From contig BRYA01000462.1 in assembly GCA_030267965.1 (NCBI GenBank), positions 1 through 11,134 of the forward strand: a stretch of 11,134 nt of DNA. Direction: 5' to 3'. A program made the translations under genes and the position numbers. Shown piece by piece: positions 1 to 6,881 of the stretch (its first letter is position 1; every line of letters begins with the position of its first letter). Under the pieces are notes generated by a model. The model worked only from the letters and a program-made list of their open reading frames with translations. It was not told the DNA's origin and ran no database searches. The DNA comes from Triparma columacea. Lineage: Eukaryota; Sar; Bolidophyceae; Parmales; Triparmaceae.

Positions 1-42
1 AACCCTAACCCTAACCCTAACCCTAACCCTAACCCTAACCCT
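1..42. repeat. Telomere, seven AACCCT repeats
   Basis: Seven uninterrupted AACCCT units begin at base 1. This is the C-rich strand of a TTAGGG telomere, read 5'->3' from the chromosome end inward, which is the expected orientation for a left end. The repeat passes without degenerate units directly into truncated subtelomeric sequence at base 43. The real tract is probably longer and clipped by assembly. Confidence 0.97.
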
Positions 43-174
43 CCACTTCAACCCCCCCCTTACGTCCCCCCCCTTAACCAGGCACGCCCCTACGTCGTTG
101 TAGGCCCCGCTCAGGCTCTTCCTCCACTCCCCGTTGTCCTTGCAGAACCGTGCGACCTCTCGTAGCACTCCCTT
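43..174 (-). pseudogene. Telomere-truncated copy of the TPR-like gene 3' region
   Basis: This 132-bp stretch is a close copy of 1079-1210, which lies in the better preserved TPR-like frame. On the minus strand it still encodes the segment around EWRKSLSGAY and GGDVRGGLKW. Single-base indels relative to the other copy break the frame: one near the CGACCTCTCG/CGAACCTCTCG difference and one near CGCCCCTACG/CGCCCCACG. The copy lacks its C-terminus because the homology stops exactly at base 43, where telomere repeats begin. The corresponding sequence in the other copy continues for about 36 more bases to a stop codon. It is a broken gene fragment, presumably left by loss of the original end followed by telomere addition. 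Confidence 0.8.
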
Positions 175-378
175 GCTTCGGTCTTCTCTCCCCCCTCTCC
201 CCCCTCTCCCCCTTCGCCCCCCTTGCCCCCCTCGCCCCCCTCTCGATCTCCCTTCTCCCCCCCTTGACCTCCCTGCTTAGCTCGCTAACCCTCTCGATTT
301 CCATCTTTTCGAACTCTGCTCTCTCCTAACCCTTCGCTACAATGAACCTCCCACTTCCGACGCTGACGTCCGTCGCGT
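175..378. other. Polypyrimidine low-complexity subtelomeric DNA
   Basis: The + strand is dominated by C and T, with loose CTCCCCC/TTCGCCCC units around 186-250. Open frames on either strand here are compositional (runs of R, G, E or P, S, L). I see no convincing gene. It lies between the truncated TPR copy and the first of the 360-bp-spaced repeats. Confidence 0.6.
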
Positions 379-485
379 CCTTCCCCCTCACCACCCCCCT
401 CAAGTTTTCGCCACAACAACCAGGTCGCACTCATCCCCCCACTTTACCCCCACGGCCGTCCATCCCTCCCCCTTCCCAGCAGCCT
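379..485. repeat. Subtelomeric direct repeat, copy 1 (pair 735-845)
   Basis: The 411-485 core matches 771-845 at a constant 360-bp offset, sharing the block CCTTCCCAGCAGCCT at the right edge. Similarity extends more loosely left to about 379/735. On the minus strand both copies encode a related peptide, beginning AAGKGEGW and containing an ECDLVVV or ECNLVVV core. The conservation is therefore at protein level, and this is a second, decayed copy of a coding segment. Copy 1 hits a stop just after the LVVVAKT segment. Confidence 0.7.
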
Positions 486-734
486 ATTCCTCTCTCTCTC
501 TCGCCCTCCTGCCTCCTCCTCGCCCTCACTGCCTTCCATTCCACTTCTTTGATCCTCCTTTCCAACTCCACCACGCTCCTCTCCTTGTCCTCCTCAGTCT
601 TGAGCTCTCACGTCCTCTCCCTTTCCTCGCTCTCCCTCTCCCCTCCTCCTCCATCCCCTTCGCATCCTCTTCCTCCTCCCTCCCTCCCCTCACCACAACG
701 AAAATCCCCCTTCCAACGTCGAAATCCCTTTCGT
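486..734. other. Polypyrimidine low-complexity spacer
   Basis: A C/T-rich + strand (TCTCTCTCTC, CTCCTCCTC and similar) lies between the two members of the 360-bp-spaced repeat. Ser/Leu/Pro-rich frames on + and Arg/Gly/Glu-rich frames on - are explained by base composition. No gene is supported. Confidence 0.55.
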
Positions 735-845
735 CCTTCCACGTCACCACCCCCTTCAACCTCTCTCCCTCCACCACAACCAGGTTGCACTCCTCCCCCC
801 TCCTTACTCCTGCGACCGTCCACCCCTCCCCCTTCCCAGCAGCCT
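735..845. repeat. Subtelomeric direct repeat, copy 2
   Basis: This is the partner of 379-485. On the minus strand the frame from about 882 down to 526 reads through this repeat. It keeps the AAGKGEGW segment and ECNLVVVEGE, then a plausible stretch (KGVVTWKDERDFDVG) before becoming low-complexity Arg/Glu/Gly. The upper part looks like genuine degraded coding sequence. The lower part is probably just composition. Confidence 0.65.
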
Positions 846-907
846 CGATGACCGGCCTTACGTGCTTCTCACCGTCCCTCACCTTTTGCTTTCTTTGTTC
901 AACTCAA

Positions 908-975
908 TCACCGTGAACCCCCCCTCAACCTCCACCCTCCTCCCATCCCCCGATATGCCGACCTTCCTAACCTCT
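908..975. repeat. Subtelomeric direct repeat, coding-type, copy 1
   Basis: This is aligned without net indel to 1611-1678 (offset 703 bp). On the minus strand it encodes the motif RKVGISGDGRR followed by VEGGFTV, and the same peptide appears in the other copy. It marks a duplicated segment of the decayed minus-strand gene family. Downstream frames diverge and end early. Confidence 0.7.
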
Positions 976-1042
976 CCCTGCCACGCCTGTGCGACGTACT
1001 CCCCGTTCCCCCCTTTAACGAATCCCCCCTTTCTTTTCTCCT

Positions 1043-1582
1043 TTAGCTTGTGGGGTCCTCTGCCACGCTGTCCCTCATCCACTTCAACCCCCCCCTTACG
1101 TCCCCCCCCCTAGACCAGGCACGCCCCACGTCGTGGTAGGCCCCGCTCAGGCTCTTCCTCCACTCCCCGTTGTCCTTGCAGAACCGTGCGAACCTCTCGT
1201 AGCACTCCCTCGCCCACTCGTACCTACCCATCATGAACCAAGCGTCCCCCATTACCTTGTCCTTCTCCCCTCCCCCCATTCCATCCGCCCTCTCAATGAC
1301 GTCCCTAAGCGTCCTTTCCATCCCTCCCCTCTTCCCCTGTCTCCCCATAATCCTCGCCGCCTCGATCCCCGCCCTTAGTCCCCCTGGTTTATCTCCCATC
1401 CCCCCCTCCTTACTAAGGTCCCAACCCTCCCTAACCCTCCCTCCTCTCCACTCGCAGTACCCGTCGAATGCCATATCCTCCTCCCCCCCCCCCATTCCGC
1501 CGCTCCAATACAAGCCAAGCTCGTAATAAACCCTCCTTACCTCACCCTTCTCAACGGTACCCCCATCCTCCCACTCGTCCCT
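1043..1582 (-). pseudogene. TPR-like protein gene, C-terminal part, interrupted
   Basis: The minus frame is open for 179 codons from a TAG just upstream of 1582 to a TAA at 1045-1043. It has the look of tetratricopeptide repeats. One helix pair covers GDAWFMMGRYEWARECYERF. A second runs from about LSGAYHDVG to KWMRDSVAEDP, with the TPR-type G-D turn and terminal D-P. TPRs are protein-protein interaction scaffolds; no partner can be inferred. The N-terminal part (WEDGGTVEKGEVRRVYYELG) continues upstream protein sequence only if 1583-1596 is bypassed, since that 14-bp stretch carries two stops. The neighbouring copies are clearly decayed, so I call this a pseudogene or badly interrupted gene. 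An expressed spliced gene is less likely but possible. Confidence 0.55.
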
Positions 1583-1587
1583 CTACT

Positions 1588-1839
1588 TTAGCTTACTCTG
1601 TGCCACTCCTTCACCGTGAAACCCCCCTCAACCTCCGACCTCCTCCCATCCCCCGATATGCCGACCTTCCTAACCTCCCCCAGCAACCTAACCTCCCCCA
1701 CCCAGATGTCTCCCACTAGTCTCAGATCTTGATAACCCAGTTTGCTCTGCACCTGGCCCTCAGAGTAGAGCGACGGGTGCCTGCCGTGGTCCTTCCCATG
1801 ACTCTCCTGTTGCTTGCTGTAGGGACCGTATGTCAGTAG
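1588..1839 (-). pseudogene. Upstream coding segment of the TPR-like gene
   Basis: The minus frame is open from the TAA at 1842-1840 to a TAA at 1590-1588. It contains GRHPSLYSEGQVQSKLGYQ, LVGDIWVGEV and RKVGISGDGRR. Composition is varied rather than simple, unlike most nearby frames. The sequence before SKQQESHG (CTGAC, short pyrimidine run, CTACAG) resembles a splice acceptor at about 1820, so an upstream exon is conceivable. No family recognised. It shares its orientation with the TPR-like segment immediately downstream and probably belonged to the same gene. Confidence 0.4.
1611..1678. repeat. Subtelomeric direct repeat, coding-type, copy 2
   Basis: This is the partner of 908-975 with a handful of substitutions and no length change. 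It encodes RKVGISGDGRR and VEGGFTV on the minus strand. It lies within the 1588-1839 open frame, upstream of the TPR-like segment. Confidence 0.7.
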
Positions 1840-2140
1840 TTACAAACGCATTGAAGGAGATGTTATCAACAATTCCATTTTCGATCTCGATGGATTGATT
1901 TTCACGCTTTGATATTGAGACTATTAAAACGCAGAGCAAAATAAAATTGGGCGTGAGGGTTAACCATAACCCTATGTGTGCCCGCTTTCATAATTTTATG
2001 AGCGTTGCTGCTCCAAAACCCAAACAGTTCCTTGTTTGGAATAACTATCAGGATAGTGCAGGAAATTGTCAAATTCAACAATGGTATTGGGAACCAAACA
2101 ATTTTTTAATTGATATCACTCAACTTCACTCAACTTAATT
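1840..2140. other. AT-richer island without a recognised gene
   Basis: Base composition switches abruptly from C-rich to AT-rich. Both strands carry moderately long open frames. On + the frame 1899-2138 includes ATG at 1974 and ends with NFLIDITQLHST. On - a 79-codon-scale frame covers about 1993-1755 and contains NGIVDNISFNAFVTTD. Neither is recognised, and they overlap, so at most one is real. The composition suggests an insertion or remnant of different origin from the subtelomere around it. Confidence 0.4.
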
Positions 2141-2182
2141 TTTCCCTCGCCCCCTCCCCCCTCCCAATATCCCGCCCCCCCA

Positions 2183-2350
2183 ACCTGATGTCGTCAGTAC
2201 ATATTGAGGGTTAGGGTCGAACCCATCAAAGTCGACCTTCCACTCACCCATTAACCCCCCCAACTCAACCCTTTTTCTCCACCTCAACCCCCCGACGTCT
2301 TCAGTACGAATTAAACGTACCGGGTCAAACCCGTCAAGTCGACCTTACAC
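2183..2350. repeat. Diverged direct repeat with hairpin (2189-2244 and 2293-2348)
   Basis: Two ~55-bp units about 104 bp apart share GTCxTCAGTAC at the left and AAGTCGACCTT at the right. Each contains a small inverted repeat: GGGTCGAACCC in unit 1 and CGGGTCAAACCCG in unit 2. Unit 1 also holds GGGTTAGGG (2208-2216), two telomere-like units inverted relative to the terminal telomere. The pair lies just beyond the 3' end of the helicase gene in otherwise C-rich DNA. It could be an element end, a recombinase site or an interstitial telomere scar; nothing decides between these. Confidence 0.5.
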
Positions 2351-2377
2351 GCTCCCCCCGCCCCCCACAAACACAAC

Positions 2378-2768
2378 TCAACCCCCCCCCGATCCCATTG
2401 CAACTTCGAAAGGGGAGGCATCGGGAATGTTATCGTCGTCGTCCTCCTCCTCCTCCTCGTCGTCGTCGTCGAGGTTGTCATCGTCATCATCGCTGTCGTC
2501 CTCCTCGTCGTCCTCCTCTTCGTCACTGCGTTTCCTTTTGAAGCTGGGGTTGTAGAAAAGATTGAACTGTTTATCATCGTCGTCATCGTCGTCATCATCG
2601 TCGTCGTCGTCGTCGTCGTCGTCGTCATCATCGTCATCATCATCGTCGTCGTCCTCCTCTTCGTCACTGCGTTTCCTTTTGAAGCTGGGGTTGTAGAAAA
2701 GATTGAACTGTTTATCATCGTCGTCATCGTCGTCATCATCGTCGTCATCGTCGTCGTCGTCGTCATCA

Positions 2769-2799
<31 letters not shown>

Positions 2800-5596
2800 C
2801 GTCGTCGTTGTTGCCTTGCTCCAACTCTTCGTCCTCGCTGCTACCATCCTCCTCCTCCTCCTCCGAATCCAAATCCATGAGATCGATAGGGTTGTTAGAG
2901 GAACCTTCGAGTGAAGTTGCGACACCCGTTGCGACCAAAGATGGACGCTCGACCTTAACTGTTATGTTTGTATTGGCCAGATCTGGGAGTACAGGTGCTG
3001 TACCCGCGGGGGGGGGCAGCACAGAGGATGTGCCCCGAGGAGGTGTGACAATAGTGTTCGTTGACGCGTTCAATCCAGTGTTCTCACCAAATACTCCGAC
3101 AGCAACCGCACCTTCAACCACCTCGATAGGGTCATCGAAGCTTCCTGCACCGGAAAAACGAGCACCAACGTTCGCATCGTCGATGTTGAGCGCTGACGGA
3201 AGCGCAGAAGGGGCCGCAGACGAGGGAGCCGGAGGAGCAGAAAAAACGGAGAAGGTGGGAGCCTCCATAGCGTGCGCCGTCAAAGCCTCGTTCTTGTACG
3301 TTTCGAGCTTTCTCAAGATAACCCTCGGGCCCACATCGCAGAAAATGGCGAGAATGTACGATAAGCGATTGAAAGGATCATTGTTGAAGGCTGCAGAAAT
3401 GGCACGGATCACCGCTTCACTGCAACCGTCAATCAGACCCGAAAGCTCTTCGAACTTGAACCCCACGAAACGGATGAGCTTCTGGAAAACCGCCGACCCA
3501 GAAGCAAAAACGACCTGCGAGATAGCAAAATGAATTGCCTCACGGACTTCATTACCTTGACGAAGGGCCTCGAAGTCGGTAGTTGCCGTCCTTTCGACGT
3601 CAAGCGCAGCCATCAGACAAGTTTGAGAGACTGCGACGTCAAGCTCCTGTTCTTGGACGAGGTTAAGAACACCTTTGGAAAAGAGCGTAGCTCTTAGGGC
3701 CATCTCCTTCTCATAGGCCGAACACATAAATGGCCCCCCCGCCCTTAAGTGATCGATGAGAGAGCGCGAGTTACGCACATAGAGACGGTTGTTACCCTTG
3801 GGCGTCGACTTGACCCTGGAGAAGACGATAAACAACTGAGACTCAGAGCCCGTGTACTTTCCGCTCCCTTGTTTCGTCGAGCCCTCCAGAAAGAGATTCG
3901 CGTCCGTAACAACATTTTCGGTGAACTGCTCGCCGACGCAACCATTCGCGGTAACGCACTGGCGCTGCTTGCCAAGCACGGTATAGGTAGGAGAGCTCTG
4001 TTGACCACCCTTCTGCCTCTGTTCCTTCCCCGGAGCAACGTTAGACGAGGACTGCCCGACGGATTGACGATGCTCGGCCTTGACGCCCAACTTCTCCGAA
4101 GCGTTCTCGAAGAGGGACTTGGGAGGATAGGAAAGAGGTGACAGCTTCACCAAAAAGAAGCGGAAGGAGATAAAGTTCTCCGCAAATGACTTGTCGGGGT
4201 CATACCTCACAGATTCGTCAACCCCGACCCTCCTCATCGCTATGACGACTCTGCAATCACTAGGGCGGACAGAGTCCCCTGAGTCCCCTAACTTCACACC
4301 CAAGGTAGTGCTTTTGAAAGTCCCTCTCTGTCCACCGCTGTAGGTTGCAAAACAACAGAAGATGAATTCCTTCGTGTTCTCGATGGCGCCGTTCTTGACC
4401 ACGAAATAGTCTGCACTTGGGCGAAAGGAATCGGCCCATTCAACCTTTGCCGGAGCGACATAGAGAATGTTGTTGGCTGAAAAAGAGGACATGACAAAGC
4501 TAAATGGTGCTCCCTTCCGGAAGTACTGCGTGACAACGTTGCCGCTCCTGACTAGGTGCAACTGCGGGTTCTTGAAGATGAAGGCACGGTCGCCCTCGTC
4601 GCATTGTTCCGCTGCTGGGAAGGCGAGAGTACAGCCAACCCATGATCCTGATGCGTCGGTCTTGACAGCCTTAGCAACAAACTCACCGCATTGAGCATTG
4701 CTCACGACCACATACCGAGCATCAGGTCCGGGATTACCACCGAGCCCGTCAAGATGTAGCACCTCATCAAGTAGTCCACCTCTGTCGCAGTCCACGAAAG
4801 CGTTGATTAATCGACTTTGATGGGTATTGCCCGCAGCCCTTCTTTGCTTGACCAGCCAATGGTAGCTCACGGAGATCGTCTTCCCCCTATTAGCTGGCAA
4901 CCCCGTCTCCCGCTTCACTACGTCCAACACGAAGGTGAGAAAGGGAGGGTCCTGTGCCTTCGGAAAAGCTGTCTGCCCAGCATCTAGAAAAAAGACGAAC
5001 GTCGTATCTGAGGGCAGCTCGAGGAAACACTTGATCATGTAACTGACGACCGACTGTTACGAGGGAGGAAAAGAGGTGAACATTAGGAAATCCTTTTATT
5101 TATTGAGCAAACCGGATTCTGATCCTGGATTCGGATCTCACTCCGAACTTACCTTCTCCACTTGTTGGATCTCATCCACTATAACAACTTTCTTCTTCGC
5201 AAGCTTCTTGAACCGATTCGCGTCACTAGGAACCTTAGTTGGCGTACAACCGAACCTACTGTGACAAGTTTCCCCGCCAGGAAAGTTCGTAGCCTGGTAG
5301 TTACTCGCTGCACAGATGGCCACAGAGTCTCCGCCGATGCGCTGAATCTCTTTGATAACGGAGGTCTTCCCCGTGCCAGCAGCGCCGCCAACACACAAAA
5401 ACCTCTTTGACAGGTTGGTCTCCCCTGAATTTTGCTTCATAGCTGAATGGATTACGATGAGTTGCTCCAGGGAAAGTTTCTGTTCTTCCTGACGGCAAGA
5501 AAGGATCAAATCTTGCATTCGAGGCGGATTCGACATACGAGGAACACTTAGTGTGCCATTACAAACCATATGCTCTACGGCATAGGAAAATTTCAT
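2378..5596 (-). CDS. PIF1-like helicase/NTPase with acidic repeat tail (two exons)
   Basis: Joined exons 5596-5153 and 5053-2378 encode a predicted 1039-residue protein. The N-terminus has the order of a PIF1-family SF1 helicase: LSLEQ (~41-45), Walker A GGAAGTGKTS (~70-79), the Ia-like stretch GGETCHS (~107-113) and Walker B VVIVDEI (~137-143). Exon 2 begins immediately after Walker B, with a motif III-like FFLDAGQ (~169-175) and a possible arginine motif KQRRAAG (~217-223). I could not find a clear C-terminal motif V/VI, so helicase activity is uncertain. The middle (to ~residue 760) is unrecognised, then Ala/Pro/Ser-rich. The tail is poly-Asp/Glu with two KRKRSDEEE nuclear-localisation/CK2-like units. 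Start: ATG 5594-5596 is the first in its frame, which opens after a TAG near 5678. It is divergent from the 5685 gene. The known family unwinds DNA in telomere and fork metabolism; a role in mobility here is inference. Confidence 0.75.
2440..2810 (-). repeat. Poly-Asp microsatellite with 141-bp tandem duplication
   Basis: Imperfect (TCG/TCA)n on + encodes Asp runs on -. Embedded in it, 2511 onward and 2652 onward are near-identical copies at exactly 141 bp (47 codons). Each unit encodes KQFNLFYNPSFKRKRSDEEE followed by about 27 Asp. The non-Asp part appears unchanged between copies at DNA level, pointing to recent duplication. GAT/GAC codon mixture keeps the tract from being a pure trinucleotide run. 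The frame is preserved throughout. Confidence 0.9.
5054..5152 (-). other. Spliceosomal intron of the helicase gene (99 nt)
   Basis: On the minus strand the donor is AAG|GTAAGT, a perfect consensus, at 5152. The acceptor ends CGTAACAG at 5054 after a CTCTTTTCCTCCC pyrimidine run. A CTAAT branch-point sequence (branch A at 5083) lies 29 nt before the acceptor. Both boundaries fall in phase 0, and removal joins Walker B to the following helicase motifs in frame. Without splicing, the frame stops four codons past the donor. Confidence 0.88.
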
Positions 5597-5684
5597 CGCT
5601 GACAAGTTTGCTCCTGGGGCAGACCACGAGCAAAACAGGGATTTTACCGGCTCAAAAAAAAATAAGCAATTTCCCTAACGATAT
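5597..5684. promoter_or_regulatory. Divergent promoter between helicase and NLS-protein genes
   Basis: Only 88 bp separate the two start codons, so the genes probably share a bidirectional promoter and may be co-expressed. It contains a nine-A tract (5654-5662), a nucleosome-excluding type of element common in compact eukaryotic promoters, and ATATATG at the + start. No specific factor site is claimed. Confidence 0.5.
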
Positions 5685-6740
5685 ATGAACAATACTAACG
5701 ATCAGCGCTTTCTCATGTATCCGCAATTTCCGATTCCACCCCAGAGAGAAGCGGCAGAAGTTAATCAACCCCACAAAACCCATCACAATCAACTGACCCC
5801 GATCAAGCCTACAAGGGAAACTGCTTTCCCTTCTGCAACAACTCCGGAAATACCACCACTGGAGGCTCGAGACGTATCTACTACGAGCGCCAACATGCAG
5901 GTGTTGACTCCATCTAACTGCGGCACGGCCACCACAGTACTTGCAATGGATGCGGCCACCCCACAACGATTGCAACATGTTCCAACTACCATTTCTCAAC
6001 AAACCACCCTCCCCTCCGCCTCTTACGGTACTATCGATACTCCCAACCCTCAGAAAAGAAGGAAAGTCATTGATATGTTCACAACTACAAGTCCTGTCCC
6101 ACCTCAAGGGGCAGAGCAACGTCAAGGGAGCGTTGCTCTTACCTTGGTTTCTCCAGATGCAAGAAGCCCCTCCACCGGAGAGACTGCCTCCACAATCACA
6201 CCGACATCATTCCCTTGCGATGCCATAGCGCCAACTGAGAGGTACCCCACGGTTACAAACTTCAATTCTGACTACGGGACCAAGGAGCCCATGCGCACGA
6301 CGCTTAAAATCAAAGGTTCATGGTACGGGAACGCAAACTTCAACATCATCATAACGAGGAACCTAATTGATGAAATCTCAAGCACTGTATGGCTGTCTCG
6401 GGCAGTTCAAGGGCAATCAACTCGCTTAGACATCGCCGAGGAGCTGGAAGCAATCATTCAAGGCAAACTAAACATCTTCACTTCGCTGTTTCAACGCTCT
6501 CACCCTATCGGGCTCAAATCCAAACGTGCTGCGCAGCAAAAGGCGAAGGAGCTCCTCAACCTTATCGAGCCTGCGATAATATTCAGGGCAACACAACCGT
6601 ATGCCGCCAAGAGGGCACTGTTCGACGCCGCGTCGATTGTGATTTCCAACCCCCCACAAGCAGACATGACGTTACCAGAATTCATCATCACCTCGTTGAC
6701 CCATACACCAACTTCGAATGCCGCGACTGGAGCTTCCTGA
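5685..6740 (+). CDS. Nuclear protein of unknown family, 351 aa
   Basis: The frame starts at the first ATG after an in-frame TAA (5676-5678) and ends with TGA at 6738-6740. Residues 1-190 are Pro/Thr/Ser/Gln-rich and look disordered. PQKRRKV at residues 122-128 closely resembles the classical SV40-type monopartite nuclear localisation signal. Residues about 190-345 are more ordered and helical, with a basic stretch KSKRAAQQKAK. I do not recognise a domain. It has no signal peptide or membrane segment. It is divergent from the helicase gene and convergent with the recombinase gene, so it is enclosed by both. A DNA-binding or recombination accessory role would fit the context and NLS, but this is a guess. 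Confidence 0.7.
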   Translation: MNNTNDQRFLMYPQFPIPPQREAAEVNQPHKTHHNQLTPIKPTRETAFPSATTPEIPPLEARDVSTTSANMQVLTPSNCGTATTVLAMDAATPQRLQHVPTTISQQTTLPSASYGTIDTPNPQKRRKVIDMFTTTSPVPPQGAEQRQGSVALTLVSPDARSPSTGETASTITPTSFPCDAIAPTERYPTVTNFNSDYGTKEPMRTTLKIKGSWYGNANFNIIITRNLIDEISSTVWLSRAVQGQSTRLDIAEELEAIIQGKLNIFTSLFQRSHPIGLKSKRAAQQKAKELLNLIEPAIIFRATQPYAAKRALFDAASIVISNPPQADMTLPEFIITSLTHTPTSNAATGAS

Positions 6741-6806
6741 ACCACTACATCCACCGCAACAGCATCATTCGCCACGCTCTGAGTAATACTTCACAAACCA
6801 CCGAGA

Positions 6807-6812
6807 AATAAA
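6807..6812 (+). terminator. Polyadenylation signal AATAAA for the 5685-6740 gene
   Basis: A canonical AATAAA lies 66 bp after the stop codon and is followed by a T-rich stretch, the usual arrangement for cleavage and polyadenylation. Confidence 0.6.
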
Positions 6813-6843
6813 AACACATCATTATCTCTCTCAATCTCGTTCA

Positions 6844-6849
6844 TTTATT
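6844..6849 (-). terminator. Polyadenylation signal AATAAA for the recombinase gene
   Basis: TTTATT on + reads AATAAA on -, about 33 bp past the recombinase stop. With 6807-6812 this gives two face-to-face signals within 43 bp. The two transcripts would therefore overlap or nearly overlap at their 3' ends. Confidence 0.55.
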
Positions 6850-6881
6850 TCTTCTTCTTACTTCTCCCCCCCTTGTCGTAC

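Noticed and set aside
342..851. A 169-codon + strand frame rich in Pro, Ser and Leu
   Set aside because: Explained by polypyrimidine composition; the conserved peptides between repeat copies are on the minus strand.
1583..1596. A 14-nt GTAAGC...TAG stretch on the minus strand that would join two TPR-gene frames in phase
   Set aside because: Far shorter than the ~100-nt introns seen here and below known spliceosomal limits for most organisms; an insertion or decay is more likely.
2703..3533. A + strand frame beginning with a long poly-Ser run
   Set aside because: Shadow of the poly-Asp tract and coding sequence of the minus-strand helicase gene.
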